Assembly: GCA_002695005.1 (NCBI GenBank)
Contig: NZNT01000013.1
Coordinates: forward strand, 123,737 to 187,736
Direction of reading: 5' to 3'
DNA from: Maritimibacter sp.
Lineage (GTDB): Bacteria; Pseudomonadota; Alphaproteobacteria; Rhodobacterales; Rhodobacteraceae
DNA length: 64,000 nucleotides
The notes under the pieces were generated by a model. That model searched no databases and had not been told where the DNA came from. It was given only the letters and a program-made list of their open reading frames with translations. Positions 9,416-18,880 of this stretch are shown in pieces. A program made the position numbers and the translations under genes. Numbering within the stretch: position 1 is the stretch's first letter; the number at the start of each line of letters is the position of its first letter.

Positions 9416-9556
9416 GCCTCAAACCTCCTGCAGGTGGACCCCGGGTCCGTTGATTGGCGTCATATACTCTCATTTACGCCGGATTGTATAGAGACGCGCG
9501 CCACGCGGGCGGCCCGGATCGGCCCTGCCCGCACGGCACTTGTCACCGGCGCGCGA

Positions 9557-10321
9557 TCAGCTGACGGACTTGCCGCCGTGGACCTTGGTATAGGTCCCCT
9601 GCCCGCCAAGGATGCCCTTGAACCCTCCCGGCTCGTCCAGCGAAAAGACGATGATCGGCATCGAGTTGTCGCGGGCCAGCGCGATGGCCGAGGCGTCCAT
9701 GACGCCCAGCCGCTTGGCCAGCGCCTCGTCGTAGCTCACCTCGTCATACCGCACCGCATCATCGAACTTCTTGGGGTCCTTGTCATAGACCCCATCCACC
9801 TTGGTCCCCTTGAAGATTGCCTCGCAGGCCATTTCGTTGGCCCGCAGCGTCGCCGCCGTATCGGTGGTGAAATAGGGGTTCCCGGTGCCGGCCGCGAAGA
9901 TCACGACACGCTTTTTCTCAAGGTGGCGCACGGCGCGGCGGCGGATGTAGGGCTCGCAGACCTGATCCATCGGGATCGCGCTGATGACACGGGTATAGAC
10001 GCCGAGCGTCTCAAGCGCCGACTGCATGGCCAGCGCGTTCATGACCGTGGCGAGCATCCCCATGTAGTCCGCCGTGGTGCGCTCCATCCCCTGTGCAGAG
10101 CCCGCAAGCCCGCGAAAGATGTTGCCGCCCCCGATCACCATGCAGATCTCGACACCCATGTCGTGAACCGACTTCACTTCCTGCGCGATGCGGGCGACAG
10201 TCGGCGGGTTGAGGCCGTAGGACCCGTCGCCCATCAGCGCCTCGCCCGAGATTTTCAACATCACCCGCGTGTATTTCGGCTTCGGGATCTCGGCGTCGGC
10301 TGCGGTTGCGGGCTCGGTCAT
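9557..10321 (-). CDS. pyrH: UMP kinase
   Basis: PyrH phosphorylates UMP to UDP at the start of pyrimidine nucleotide supply. The 254-residue protein belongs to the amino-acid-kinase fold. It has the N-terminal [10 protein letters not shown], the glycine-rich [10 protein letters not shown], the [16 protein letters not shown] nucleotide site and the C-terminal [13 protein letters not shown]. The start MTEPATAA was chosen because a 30-residue upstream extension has no recognisable homology and runs into the divergent miaA promoter region. It is the first gene of the long minus-strand cluster. Confidence 0.97.
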   Translation of the reverse strand: MTEPATAADAEIPKPKYTRVMLKISGEALMGDGSYGLNPPTVARIAQEVKSVHDMGVEICMVIGGGNIFRGLAGSAQGMERTTADYMGMLATVMNALAMQSALETLGVYTRVISAIPMDQVCEPYIRRRAVRHLEKKRVVIFAAGTGNPYFTTDTAATLRANEMACEAIFKGTKVDGVYDKDPKKFDDAVRYDEVSYDEALAKRLGVMDASAIALARDNSMPIIVFSLDEPGGFKGILGGQGTYTKVHGGKSVS

Positions 10322-10421
10322 GGCTTTGCGTCGTCCTCGCGGGTCATGTATGGATCGCGCGCAAAATGTCGGAAATCGGGACCGGGCGCAATGTGCGAAA
10401 CGGCCCGGCACATGCGAGCGG

Positions 10422-11327
10422 ATGATGGCGGACGAACGCGTTGCTCCCTACCTGGACGGGCTCGCCCCGGACCGCCCTGTCCTGATCGCCGGGCCAACGG
10501 CGAGCGGAAAGTCGGCATTGGCCCTCGCCATCGCACGGGCGGCGGGCGGCGTGATCGTGAATGCCGACGCGCTTCAGGTGTTTGAAAACTGGCGTATCCT
10601 GACCGCGCGCCCGAGCGTCTCGGAAGAAGAGGTCGCGCCCCACAGGCTCTATGGCCACATTCCAGGCGACCGCGAGTATTCCGTCGGCCACTGGCTGCGC
10701 GACCTGACCCCGATCCTCAAAGGTGAGGCGCGGCCGATCATCGTCGGCGGCACGGGGCTCTATTTCTCGGCCCTGACCGAGGGGCTCGCCGACATCCCGC
10801 TCACCCCGCCCGCGATCCGGGCCGAGGGCGAGGCGTTATTGGCGAACGAAGGTCCCGACGCGCTCATCGCGGACCTCGACAGTGCCACGCGGGCGCGCAT
10901 CGACCTCCTGAACCCGGCCCGTGTCGCGCGGGCGTGGGAAGTGCAGCGCACCACCGGACGCGGCCTCGCGGCGTGGCAGGACGATACGCCCCCGCCGCTC
11001 CTGCCGCTCGCAGACGCGCTCCCCCTCGTCATCGACCCGCCGCGCGACTGGCTGCGCGACCGGATCGCGCGCCGGTTCGACGCGATGCTCTCGCAGGGTG
11101 TTCTCGAGGAGGCGCGCGCCAACCTTCCGGGCTGGTCGCCCACGCTGCCCTCGGCCAAGGCCATCGGCGCACGAGAACTTATCGCACATCTGAAGGGCGA
11201 CATGACGCTGGACGCCGCCCGCGATGCGGCCATCGTGGCCAGCCAGCAATACGCCAAACGCCAACGCACATGGTTCCGCTCGCGCATGTCCGGCTGGAAA
11301 ACCGTGGCGATACCGCAAGTCCCGTAA
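10422..11327 (+). CDS. miaA: tRNA dimethylallyltransferase MiaA
   Basis: MiaA transfers dimethylallyl to A37 of tRNAs that read UNN codons. The product of about 301 residues has the P-loop GPTASGKS at residues 24-31, the NADALQVF motif, the [10 protein letters not shown] segment and the C-terminal [12 protein letters not shown] motif that binds tRNA. Two adjacent ATGs (10422 and 10425) are possible starts. A much longer frame beginning inside pyrH is rejected. The gene diverges from pyrH across 100 bp. Its prenyl substrate derives from the same MEP pathway that includes dxr. Confidence 0.95.
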   Translation: MMADERVAPYLDGLAPDRPVLIAGPTASGKSALALAIARAAGGVIVNADALQVFENWRILTARPSVSEEEVAPHRLYGHIPGDREYSVGHWLRDLTPILKGEARPIIVGGTGLYFSALTEGLADIPLTPPAIRAEGEALLANEGPDALIADLDSATRARIDLLNPARVARAWEVQRTTGRGLAAWQDDTPPPLLPLADALPLVIDPPRDWLRDRIARRFDAMLSQGVLEEARANLPGWSPTLPSAKAIGARELIAHLKGDMTLDAARDAAIVASQQYAKRQRTWFRSRMSGWKTVAIPQVP

Positions 11328-11375
11328 CCCTTTTTCTGTGTGGCCCAACGGAAACATCGCCAAAAGACCTTCGAC

Positions 11376-11408
11376 TTATCCACAGGAAAACCGGCCCCCT
11401 GTGGATAG
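11376..11408. promoter_or_regulatory. Inverted pair of DnaA boxes forming a 10-bp perfect palindrome
   Basis: A consensus DnaA box TTATCCACA (11376-11384, plus strand) faces CTATCCACA on the minus strand (11400-11408). Together they make an inverted repeat TATCCACAGG / CCTGTGGATA with an 11-bp spacer. There is no T-tract, so it is not an ordinary miaA terminator. The boxes match the E. coli R-box consensus at 9/9 and 8/9 positions. DnaA binding is inferred. Confidence 0.55.
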
Positions 11409-11537
11409 CCCGCAAGACAGATCGCGGGGAATCGTCTACCGGTGGGAGGTCGCCGGTTGAGGGGTTCCGTGCGATAGGACGAATCGAACAAAGTTCGGAT
11501 CGGCCGCCTTGGGACTGACAGGGAGAATCAGCACAAT

Positions 11538-12344
11538 ATGGACCAGACCAACAGCTTGAGCTCGCCTTTCCGTGTCATCCCACTCGCGCGCCTCGCCAGC
11601 GGCGGTCGATGGCGCACCGAGGCGATGCGCAGCTACGGTGCCCCGGTCCTTCTCTGGTTCACCCGCGGTCAGGGCCGCATCACGGTCAACGGCAAGACCT
11701 CCGGCTACACGACCCACAACGCGATCTACGTTCCCGCCGGCACGATGCACGGGTTCGAGATGAACTCGACCGTGCATGGCATGATCGTCGTGTTCCCCGT
11801 GGGCGTCGAAGACGAGTTGTCGCTGCCCGAAGACCCGGTTCACCTGCGCCTACAGGACGCCGACCAGCACATCGAACTGAACCGGTTGATCGAGAACCTT
11901 CAGACCGAGCTGGAGAGCGGCAACCTCGCCTCCGACCGCGCGATGCTCTGCCACGCGGGCCTTCTGTCGGTCTGGATCGAGCGCCAGATGCGTGCGCTCG
12001 ACATCGAAGAGCCCGAAGAAGATGCGGCCTCGCGCCTCGCGGCCGCCTATACCGCGCTGGTGGAACAGGATTTCCACTCGGCCAAGACGGTGCGCGACTA
12101 TGCCCAGGACCTCGGCGTCACGCCCACCCACCTCAGCCGCGTCTGCAACAAGGCCTGCGGGCGTCCGGCCTCGTCGATCCTCGCGGACCGGGTTCATTAC
12201 GAGGCGCGGCGGCTCCTGACCGAAACGCATATGCCGATCAAGGACATCGCCTCCTCGCTTGGATTCGCTTCTGCCGCCTATTTCACGCGGGCCTTTCAGA
12301 ATCATACCGGCCGCACGCCGTCGCAGTTCCGCCGCGGGGCGTGA
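11538..12344 (+). CDS. AraC-family transcriptional regulator with cupin sensor domain
   Basis: The 268-residue protein has an N-terminal cupin-type ligand-sensing region (about 10-95, including LWFTRGQGRITVNG and IYVPAGTMHGF). A helical linker follows, then a C-terminal double helix-turn-helix of the AraC/XylS class (about 168-265, including DLGVTPTHLSRVCNKACG and IKDIASSLGFASAAYFTRAFQNHTG). It is a one-component regulator. The effector is unknown and no obvious target operon adjoins it: miaA is upstream and the GFA-type gene is 133 bp downstream on the same strand. A GGGAGAA ribosome site precedes the ATG. Confidence 0.9.
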   Translation: MDQTNSLSSPFRVIPLARLASGGRWRTEAMRSYGAPVLLWFTRGQGRITVNGKTSGYTTHNAIYVPAGTMHGFEMNSTVHGMIVVFPVGVEDELSLPEDPVHLRLQDADQHIELNRLIENLQTELESGNLASDRAMLCHAGLLSVWIERQMRALDIEEPEEDAASRLAAAYTALVEQDFHSAKTVRDYAQDLGVTPTHLSRVCNKACGRPASSILADRVHYEARRLLTETHMPIKDIASSLGFASAAYFTRAFQNHTGRTPSQFRRGA

Positions 12345-12477
12345 TTCTGCGCGCGGACAGGCTGCAAGTTATCACCTAGTTACAACGCGTTACGCACACT
12401 AAGTGAGACTCCGACCTCGGCTTTGTTGACATCCGCGTGAAACACCACTCTCCTGACGTCGTTAGGAGTGCCTTCTG

Positions 12478-13005
12478 TTGCTTACCCAAGACGTCACCTG
12501 TGATTGCCGGAAAGTGCGGCTGCGCCTCCATGGCGACTGTGAGGCCGCGACGATCTGCCATTGCGCAGAGTGTCAGACCGCCGCTGTCGTCCTGGAAAAC
12601 CGCTTCGAACATGAGGTCGCAGGTCCGGGTGGCGGCACGTCGTTCGCGATCTGGCGCAAGGACCGGGTGACATGCGTCTTGGGGGCCGACAACCTCGCAG
12701 GCCACAGGCTCTTCGACGGAACCCCCGCGCAGCGCGTGATCGCCACCTGCTGCGGCACCCCGATGTTCATCGACCGCAAGGGGCGGCCCTGGGTCGGCAT
12801 GTTCGCGGACCGACTCCCACCCGAAACCCGGCCGGCCCCGCGATGGCGCACGTTTTGCAAGGATCTGGCCGAAGGATCGGGGGCGGACGAAAAACTGCCC
12901 CGCTATCCGGGATATTCGCCGCCGCTCATGTTCCGGCTGTGGCGCGCGCGCATGGCGACCGGCTTCCGCGCGTCCCATGTGGATTTCGTGTCGCGCAGCC
13001 TGTGA
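12478..13005 (+). CDS. GFA/CENP-V-fold zinc protein (DUF6151-like)
   Basis: The 175-residue protein has the paired-cysteine pattern of the GFA fold: CDC near the N-terminus, CHCAEC about 20 residues later, and CCGTPMF near residue 96, as in zinc-binding glutathione-dependent formaldehyde-activating-like proteins. The start is TTG, supported by AGGAG nine bases upstream; no ATG or GTG in frame gives a better N-terminus. The substrate is unknown, and the GFA name does not imply formaldehyde metabolism. It converges on the transglycosylase gene with only 3 bp between stops. Confidence 0.75.
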   Translation: MLTQDVTCDCRKVRLRLHGDCEAATICHCAECQTAAVVLENRFEHEVAGPGGGTSFAIWRKDRVTCVLGADNLAGHRLFDGTPAQRVIATCCGTPMFIDRKGRPWVGMFADRLPPETRPAPRWRTFCKDLAEGSGADEKLPRYPGYSPPLMFRLWRARMATGFRASHVDFVSRSL

Positions 13006-13008
13006 CGG

Positions 13009-13584
13009 TCAGCCGCCGAGGATCGCCTTCACATAACCCTCGGTTTCCTTGTAAGGCGGCACGCCGTTGTACTTGTTCACGGCCTCGGGCCCGGCATTGT
13101 AGGCCGCAAGCGCCAGTTTCCACGACTTGAACGTCTTGTATTGCTGGGCCAGATAGCGCGCCCCGCCTTCGAGGTTCTGGCGCGGGTCGTCGGGATCGAC
13201 ACCCAGCAGAGCAGCCGTCTCGGGCATGAGCTGGGCAAGCCCGATCGCGCCTGCATGTGATTTCGCCGTCGGGTTCCAGCCCGATTCCTGCTGCACGAGG
13301 CGCAGGAAAAGGTCCTCGGGAATCCCGTGCTTCACCGCCAGCGATTTCGCCAGCGCAAGGTATTCGCCACGGTAGTTGCCGCGGTACGAGGGCACATGCT
13401 CCTTGGGTCGCGGCTGGTATCGCACCGACCCGGAGTATTGCTCCGACGCACGCCCGTCGAGCACCTTCAGCGCGTTGTCGAAACTGCGCCGACCGTTAGA
13501 AGAAGAAAACAGCGTGTCCGCACTCACCGGCACGGCCATCGCGAAAGTCAGGATCAATGTCCCGGCAATACGTCCCTTGTTCAC
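13009..13584 (-). CDS. Lytic transglycosylase, SLT domain
   Basis: This exported 191-residue protein should cleave peptidoglycan to 1,6-anhydromuropeptides. The signal peptide is residues 1-22. The SLT catalytic domain fills the C-terminal half: [14 protein letters not shown] carries the catalytic Glu, followed by [20 protein letters not shown] and [13 protein letters not shown], the classic family 1 motifs. GTG was taken as start because GGAG lies eight bases upstream and it places the signal peptide at the very N-terminus; the frame continues 26 codons further upstream without support. Confidence 0.92.
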   Translation of the reverse strand: MNKGRIAGTLILTFAMAVPVSADTLFSSSNGRRSFDNALKVLDGRASEQYSGSVRYQPRPKEHVPSYRGNYRGEYLALAKSLAVKHGIPEDLFLRLVQQESGWNPTAKSHAGAIGLAQLMPETAALLGVDPDDPRQNLEGGARYLAQQYKTFKSWKLALAAYNAGPEAVNKYNGVPPYKETEGYVKAILGG

Positions 13585-13759
13585 CGCCCACACTCCGTTT
13601 TGCCCGGAACGATAGCCTAAATCAGACCGACTCGCCACCCTCGCGCGATGACCGGGCGGCAAGGCTCCGCCGGGCGCGATCCGGGGATTTTAACCTTTCC
13701 TTCATCGGGCACGGGTGATGTAACGTTTGAAGCTAATTTTAAAGATTCGGGAGGTCCTC

Positions 13760-14248
13760 ATGGCTGGGTCCGTCAACAAGGTCATCATCGTCGGCAACCT
13801 CGGACGCGATCCGGAGGTGCGGACCTTTCAGAACGGCGGCAAGGTGGTGAACCTGCGCATCGCGACCTCTGAGAACTGGAAAGACCGCAACACCGGGGAA
13901 CGGCGCGAGCGCACCGAATGGCACTCGGTCGCGATCTTCTCGGAACCACTCGGCCGGATCGCGGAGCAGTATCTCAAGAAGGGCTCCAAGGTCTATATCG
14001 AGGGCCAGCTGGAGACCCGCAAATGGCAGGACCAGTCCGGCCAGGACCGCTACTCGACCGAAGTCGTGCTGCGCCCCTATCGTGGCGAGCTGACCCTGCT
14101 CGATTCGCGCGGCGGCGGCAGCGGCGGCGGCGGTGACTACGGCGGCGGCTCCTCCTCGGGCGGCTACGAAGACCGCGGCGGCTATGACAGCGGCCCGGCG
14201 TCCCCGGCGACCGGCGGCGGCAACTTCGACGACGAGATCCCGTTCTGA
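13760..14248 (+). CDS. ssb: Single-stranded DNA-binding protein
   Basis: SSB coats single-stranded DNA in replication, repair and recombination. The 162-residue product has the OB fold at residues 1-110 ([40 protein letters not shown]). A Gly/Ser/Tyr-rich linker follows (about 115-152), and the acidic C-terminal tip DDEIPF that recruits partner proteins closes it. GGGAGG lies six bases upstream of the ATG, which rules out an 11-codon N-terminal extension. Confidence 0.97.
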   Translation: MAGSVNKVIIVGNLGRDPEVRTFQNGGKVVNLRIATSENWKDRNTGERRERTEWHSVAIFSEPLGRIAEQYLKKGSKVYIEGQLETRKWQDQSGQDRYSTEVVLRPYRGELTLLDSRGGGSGGGGDYGGGSSSGGYEDRGGYDSGPASPATGGGNFDDEIPF

Positions 14249-14325
14249 TCGACGTCTGCCGGGGTGACGCGGCGACGCGCCGCGCGCCCCTTATCACGCC
14301 CGCGCCCCGCGCCTATGTCTGACTG

Positions 14326-15387
14326 ATGCGCTGGTCTTTTCCCATCGGCCGCTTGCTCGGCTCCGAACTGCGCGTGCATGGCACGTTCCTGATTCTGCTC
14401 GCCTATGTCGCGGGCAGCGCCTGGATGGCGGCCGGCCCGCAGGCGGCACTGGTCAACACCGTCTATGTGCTTGCCCTCTTCGCCTGCGTCATCGCGCATG
14501 AATACGGCCACGCCCTGACCGCGCGCCTGTTCGGCATCCCGACCCCCGACATCACGCTCCTGCCCATCGGTGGCGTCGCGCGTCTTCTGCGCATCCCGGA
14601 GAAACCGGGGCAGGAAGTGCTTGTCGCCCTTGCCGGTCCCGCCGTGAACGTGGTGATCTTCGTCATCCTCTGGTTCGGCGCCGGTCTGAGTTTCGAGGCC
14701 GCGCCGCTGACCGGCGGCATGACCTTCGCCGACCTGCCGCGCGAACTGGCGACGCTGAACCTCATCCTCGCGGCCTTCAACATGGTCCCCGCCTTCCCGA
14801 TGGACGGGGGCCGCGTCCTGCGCGCCCTGCTCGCGATGGTCACGACGCGCCTCACGGCCACCCGCATCGCCTCGCTCATCGGTCAGACCCTCGCCGTCGC
14901 TTTCGGCCTCTATGGCCTATACATCGGCAGCCTGTTCTATCCGCTCATCGCCGTGTTCATCTTCATGGCCGCGCGGGCCGAGATGCAGCAGGTCCGCCTC
15001 ACCAGCCTTGCCCGCACCTCTACGGCGGGCGAGGTGATGACGACGGGCTTCAAGGCCCTTGGCAGCACCGTCACCCTTGACGCCGCGCGCGACGCCTTCT
15101 CGCGTGAAGGCGTGCCGGAATTTCCCGTGGTCGACAGTGCGAGCCGCCGGATCACCGGGTTCCTGTCCAGCGAAGACCTGGAAGCGCGCTTCGACGAACT
15201 CGGGGGACATGCCCCGATCACCCGCGCGATGGTGTCAAACGTGCCGGTCGTGCAGACGGAAACGCCGCTCTCGCAAGTGCTGAGGCTCCTCAACTCCGCT
15301 TACGGCGTCGCCGTCGTGGACTCGGCCGGAGAGACGACGGGCTTCATCAGCCGCCGCACCGTGATGGGCCGCCTCAACCGCCGTTAA
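14326..15387 (+). CDS. Site-2 protease-like M50 metalloprotease with paired CBS domains
   Basis: The 353-residue inner-membrane protein has several hydrophobic segments. The zinc site HEYGH is at residues 58-62, and the second site NMVPAFPMDGGR around residue 160 has the Asp expected of SpoIVFB-type proteases. The last 120 residues form two CBS domains (GEVMTTGFKALGS and ITRAMVSNVPVV), which normally bind adenosine nucleotides and regulate activity. The substrate is unknown. It stands alone between ssb and the convergent aroB gene, with the two stop codons overlapping by 4 bp. Confidence 0.92.
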   Translation: MRWSFPIGRLLGSELRVHGTFLILLAYVAGSAWMAAGPQAALVNTVYVLALFACVIAHEYGHALTARLFGIPTPDITLLPIGGVARLLRIPEKPGQEVLVALAGPAVNVVIFVILWFGAGLSFEAAPLTGGMTFADLPRELATLNLILAAFNMVPAFPMDGGRVLRALLAMVTTRLTATRIASLIGQTLAVAFGLYGLYIGSLFYPLIAVFIFMAARAEMQQVRLTSLARTSTAGEVMTTGFKALGSTVTLDAARDAFSREGVPEFPVVDSASRRITGFLSSEDLEARFDELGGHAPITRAMVSNVPVVQTETPLSQVLRLLNSAYGVAVVDSAGETTGFISRRTVMGRLNRR

Positions 15388-16499
15388 CGGCCCGCGAGCT
15401 CCTCTTCGAGGATGTCGTGCACGAGCGCGAGGTCGACCGCGTCGGTCACGAACGCCTCACCGATCGCGCGCGCCATGATGAACTTGATCCGCCCCGCATC
15501 GACCTTCTTGTCCTGTCCCATAAGGTCGATCAGGCCGTTGGCCCCGGGCAAGTCGCCCGGAATATCGGCAAGGTCGCGCTTCATCCCCATTGCCGAAAGG
15601 TGCTCGCGGAACCGCGACGGTGCCTCCTGGCTCATCAGCCCCATCCGTGCGGACGTCTCGAAGGCCAGCGCGCAACCGATAGCCACGCCCTCGCCGTGCA
15701 GCAGCCGGTCGGAATAGCCGGTCGCCGCCTCCAGCGCGTGGCCGAAAGTATGGCCAAGGTTCAGAAGCGCCCGGTCCCCCTGCTCGGTCTCGTCGCGCGC
15801 CACGATGTCGGCCTTCATCTGCACTGACCGGCGCACCGCCTCGGTCCGCAAAGCGACGTCGCCTGCGGCCAGCGCAGGCCCGTTGACCTCCAGCCACTCG
15901 AAGAAGTCCAGCGATCCGAGCCCGCCGTATTTCACCACCTCGCCATAGCCCGCCAGAAAATCGCGCGGGGTCAGCGTGCCCAGCACGTCGATATCCGCCA
16001 GCACCAGCGCGGGCTGGTGGAACGCCCCGACAAGGTTCTTGCCATGCGGCGAGTTGATTCCGGTCTTGCCGCCCACCGAACTGTCGACCTGCGCGAGGAG
16101 CGACGTGGGCATCTGCACGAACCGCACGCCCCGGCGCAGGATCGCGGCCGCGAACCCCGCGAGGTCCCCGATCACGCCGCCGCCGAAGGCCACGACCACG
16201 TCCTTGCGCTCGACCTTCTGGTCCAAGAGCCACTCCACCGTCTGGTTCAGATGCGCCCAGTCCTTCGTCGCCTCCCCGGGCGGCAGGATCAGCGCCTCGC
16301 TCTCGATCCCCTCGGCCTTCAGCGCCCCCTGCAACGCGTCCAGATGCAGACCCGCCACCCGCGCTTCGGTCACGATGGACACGCGCGGACGATTGAGCAG
16401 CGGCGCGACATGGGCCCCGGCCTGAGACAGCAGACCCGGCCCGATCCGCACGTCATATGATCGTGCGCCCAACTCGACGTGAACGGTTTCCATGCTCAT
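15384..16499 (-). CDS. aroB: 3-dehydroquinate synthase
   Basis: AroB cyclises DAHP to 3-dehydroquinate in the second step of the shikimate pathway, using NAD+ and a divalent metal. The 371-residue product shows the NAD-binding GGGVIGDLAGFAAA and PTSLLAQVDSSVGGKTGIN motifs. The C-terminal half carries the metal histidines in LNLGHTFGHALE and LLHGEGVAIG. It overlaps the end of aroK as ATGA, so the two are translationally coupled. DAHP synthase, the step before it, is encoded at 49-50 kb in this window. Confidence 0.97.
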   Translation of the reverse strand: MSMETVHVELGARSYDVRIGPGLLSQAGAHVAPLLNRPRVSIVTEARVAGLHLDALQGALKAEGIESEALILPPGEATKDWAHLNQTVEWLLDQKVERKDVVVAFGGGVIGDLAGFAAAILRRGVRFVQMPTSLLAQVDSSVGGKTGINSPHGKNLVGAFHQPALVLADIDVLGTLTPRDFLAGYGEVVKYGGLGSLDFFEWLEVNGPALAAGDVALRTEAVRRSVQMKADIVARDETEQGDRALLNLGHTFGHALEAATGYSDRLLHGEGVAIGCALAFETSARMGLMSQEAPSRFREHLSAMGMKRDLADIPGDLPGANGLIDLMGQDKKVDAGRIKFIMARAIGEAFVTDAVDLALVHDILEEELAGR

Positions 16500-17041
16500 C
16501 GCGCCTCCAGAACGTCGGGCCGGGTCTTCAGAACCCTCACGACGTGATCGGTCATGTCGGAAATGGAATACCGCGCGTCCGCATCCACCGCGAGATCCGA
16601 AAGCGCATAGATATGCTCACGCGCCGCATAGATCTCGCCCAGCGTCTTGCGCGGATCGGGCGTGCGCAGGAGCGGCCGGGTCGCCTTGTGCCGGACCCGC
16701 TGCCACAACAGGTCCAGATCGGCACGCAGCCAGATCGACACCCCCGCCTCGGAAATGGCGGCCCGGTTGCGCTCGGCCAGAAAGGCCCCGCCGCCCGTCG
16801 ACAGCACCATCGGCCCGGTGGCGAGCAGCCGGGCGATCACCTCGGCCTCCCGGTCACGGAAAAACGCCTCTCCATCGCGTTCGAACACCTCGGCGATGGA
16901 CATGTTGGCCGCCGCTTCGATCTCGGCATCCGAGTCGAGAAACGGGACACCCAACCGCGTGGCAAGCGACTTGCCCACGGCGGTTTTGCCGGCCCCCATC
17001 ATGCCGACAACCGTGACCGGCTTTCTCAACCTGTAACTCAC
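16496..17041 (-). CDS. aroK: Shikimate kinase
   Basis: AroK phosphorylates shikimate at the 3-OH. The product of about 181 residues has the Walker A motif GMMGAGKTAVG near the N-terminus, the DSD shikimate-binding motif (FLDSDAEIE), the GGGAFL motif, and the RPLLRTPDP lid region. The start is uncertain: the GTG at 17041 gives a family-normal N-terminus but has a poor ribosome site, and the frame runs on to an ATG at 17095. It precedes aroB in a coupled pair. Confidence 0.94.
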   Translation of the reverse strand: MSYRLRKPVTVVGMMGAGKTAVGKSLATRLGVPFLDSDAEIEAAANMSIAEVFERDGEAFFRDREAEVIARLLATGPMVLSTGGGAFLAERNRAAISEAGVSIWLRADLDLLWQRVRHKATRPLLRTPDPRKTLGEIYAAREHIYALSDLAVDADARYSISDMTDHVVRVLKTRPDVLEAR

Positions 17042-17193
17042 CGAGTCGCGTCCATTGGCAGCGCCTTGCCGAAGGGTTTGTGATCGCGGGCACATGGCGT
17101 GACCGCGCCGAACATGCCATATATGACTTGCAGGCGGGGCAAAACCCGTGATCGGGCGAGAACCGATAGAACACGAGGCACAAAGGGGACGGC

Positions 17194-17331
17194 ATGCTGT
17201 GGCGGCTCATCAAATTCGTGGCGACCATCGCCGTGCTGGGCGCGATCGGAATCGCGGGCTACGCGTATGTGGGCGACCTCACGCCCCCGGCGTCCGAGCA
17301 GTCCATGACGGTGACGCTGGATGAAAGCTAG
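17194..17331 (+). CDS. Small single-pass membrane protein (45 aa)
   Basis: The 45-residue product is MLWRLIKFVATIAVLGAIG... with one strong transmembrane helix at about residues 5-25 and a short acidic tail ending TLDES. A GGGGAC ribosome site precedes the ATG. Its last 11 bases overlap the start of the next gene, so the two are translationally coupled. It starts the run that leads through the 519-residue exported protein to xerD. No function is recognised. Confidence 0.7.
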   Translation: MLWRLIKFVATIAVLGAIGIAGYAYVGDLTPPASEQSMTVTLDES

Positions 17332-18880
17332 GTTCGCCTTCGCGACCTTTCTGACGCTCGCGCCCGGCCTCGTTCTGGCGCAGCAGGACCCCGGCACGCC
17401 GATGTCGGCGATCAACTGGCTGTCCGACAGCCTCGCCACACCGGCGGACGAACCTCTGGGCCCTGCGCCGGTCGGGGAACCGGCCCAGAGCGGGGCCGAG
17501 GTTGCCGCCGTCACCGTGACCCCGCTCGGCGCGGATCAGGGCACGCGCCCGGACGCCATCGGCTTGCTCGCGCCGCATGTCACCGGCCTGCCCGCCGACC
17601 TCTGGGGGGCGTCGGACCCCGCGACCATCGCGCGCCGGATCGCCGAGGAACGGGCCGACATGCTGCCTGCACTTCAGGCCCTCCTGATGAAAGTGCTTCT
17701 GGCCGAACTCGATCCGCCCCAGACCGGCGGTGGCTCCGGACAAGACGTGTTCCTCGCCCGCATCGACAAGCTTCTCGACATGGGCGCGGTCGAACAGGCC
17801 CATGCGATGCTGGAAAACGCCGGCCCGAGCTCGCCCGAAGTCGTGCGCCGCTGGTTCGACGCCGCGCTCCTGATCGGTCAGGAAGACGCCGTGTGCAAGG
17901 CGATGGAAACGGCTCCCGACCTCTCGCCGACCTACCCCGCCCGCGTGTTCTGCCTCGCCCGCGAAGGCGACTGGGACGGCGCTGTGCTCGTCATGGCCAA
18001 TGCCCGTGCGCTGAGGGAGATCTCGGAATTCGAGGACCGCCTCCTGTCGCGCTTCCTCGACCCCGACCTGTTCGAGGGCGAAGCCCCGCTGACGCCACCA
18101 CGCCGGATGACGCCGCTGACCTTCCGGCTGTTCGAAGCGATCGGCGAGCCGGTGCCTACCGCCAACCTGCCGCGCGCCTTCGCGCAGGCCGACCTTCGGT
18201 CCAACATCGGCTGGAAGGCACAGGTGGAAGCCGGTGAACGCCTCGCCCGGACCGGCGCCGTCTCCGACAACCAACTCGTCGGGCTCTACATGCGCCGCGA
18301 GCCGGCGGCCTCCGGCGGGGTGTGGGAGCGTGTGCGGCTGGTCCAGTCCCTGGACGAAGCGGTCGAAGCCGAGGAACGTGACGCACTCGCGCGCCTTCTG
18401 CCCGACCTCTGGACCGGGCTGACCGCGGCCGAGACCGAAGTGCCCATCTCGCGCATTTACGGGCAGACGCTCGCGGGTCTCGACCTGCCCGGAGTAGCGG
18501 GCCGCATCGCCTTCCGCATGGGGCTTTTGACCGACCGCTATGAGGTCGTGGCGCTGGGCGGCGTTCCGCCCGACCCCGAGGATCGCTTCCTCGCCGGTGT
18601 CGCGCGTGGCGATGTGGCCTCCCTCGAAACCCCAAACGATCAGGCGCAGGCCGTGAAAGACGGCTTCACGGCCACCGCGATCCCCGCCCGCTTCTCCGAC
18701 CTCGTGGACAACGACCGTCTGGGCGAAGCGATCCTGCGCGCGCTCACGCTGTTCACCTCGGGTACACGCGGCGACTACGACGAACTCGCCGACGCCATCG
18801 CACTCCTGCGCATGGTCGGGCTCGAGGACACGGCGCGCCGCGCTGCCCTCGATTTCCTGATCCTGGAGCGCCGGGGATGA
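17321..18880 (+). CDS. Exported alpha-helical protein of unknown function (519 aa)
   Basis: A signal peptide occupies residues 1-20 (MKARFAFATFLTLAPG to VLAQ). The mature part is rich in Ala, Leu, Arg and Asp and looks almost entirely helical, with repeat-like stretches such as DKLLDMGAVEQAHAMLENA and GRIAFRMGLLTDR. That pattern suggests a TPR/HEAT-like periplasmic solenoid, but no named domain is recognised. It starts inside the preceding small gene and its stop overlaps the start of xerD (ATGA). The coupling to xerD implies co-expression and says nothing firm about function. Confidence 0.8.
   Translation: MKARFAFATFLTLAPGLVLAQQDPGTPMSAINWLSDSLATPADEPLGPAPVGEPAQSGAEVAAVTVTPLGADQGTRPDAIGLLAPHVTGLPADLWGASDPATIARRIAEERADMLPALQALLMKVLLAELDPPQTGGGSGQDVFLARIDKLLDMGAVEQAHAMLENAGPSSPEVVRRWFDAALLIGQEDAVCKAMETAPDLSPTYPARVFCLAREGDWDGAVLVMANARALREISEFEDRLLSRFLDPDLFEGEAPLTPPRRMTPLTFRLFEAIGEPVPTANLPRAFAQADLRSNIGWKAQVEAGERLARTGAVSDNQLVGLYMRREPAASGGVWERVRLVQSLDEAVEAEERDALARLLPDLWTGLTAAETEVPISRIYGQTLAGLDLPGVAGRIAFRMGLLTDRYEVVALGGVPPDPEDRFLAGVARGDVASLETPNDQAQAVKDGFTATAIPARFSDLVDNDRLGEAILRALTLFTSGTRGDYDELADAIALLRMVGLEDTARRAALDFLILERRG

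Noticed and set aside
8027..10585. 852-aa plus-strand frame across uppS, frr and pyrH
   Set aside because: It runs antisense to three well-identified genes and has arginine- and histidine-rich content typical of shadow frames.
11328..11537. Chromosome replication origin, because of the DnaA boxes
   Set aside because: Only two boxes are present, with no AT-rich unwinding region and no dnaA, parA or similar origin-linked genes nearby.
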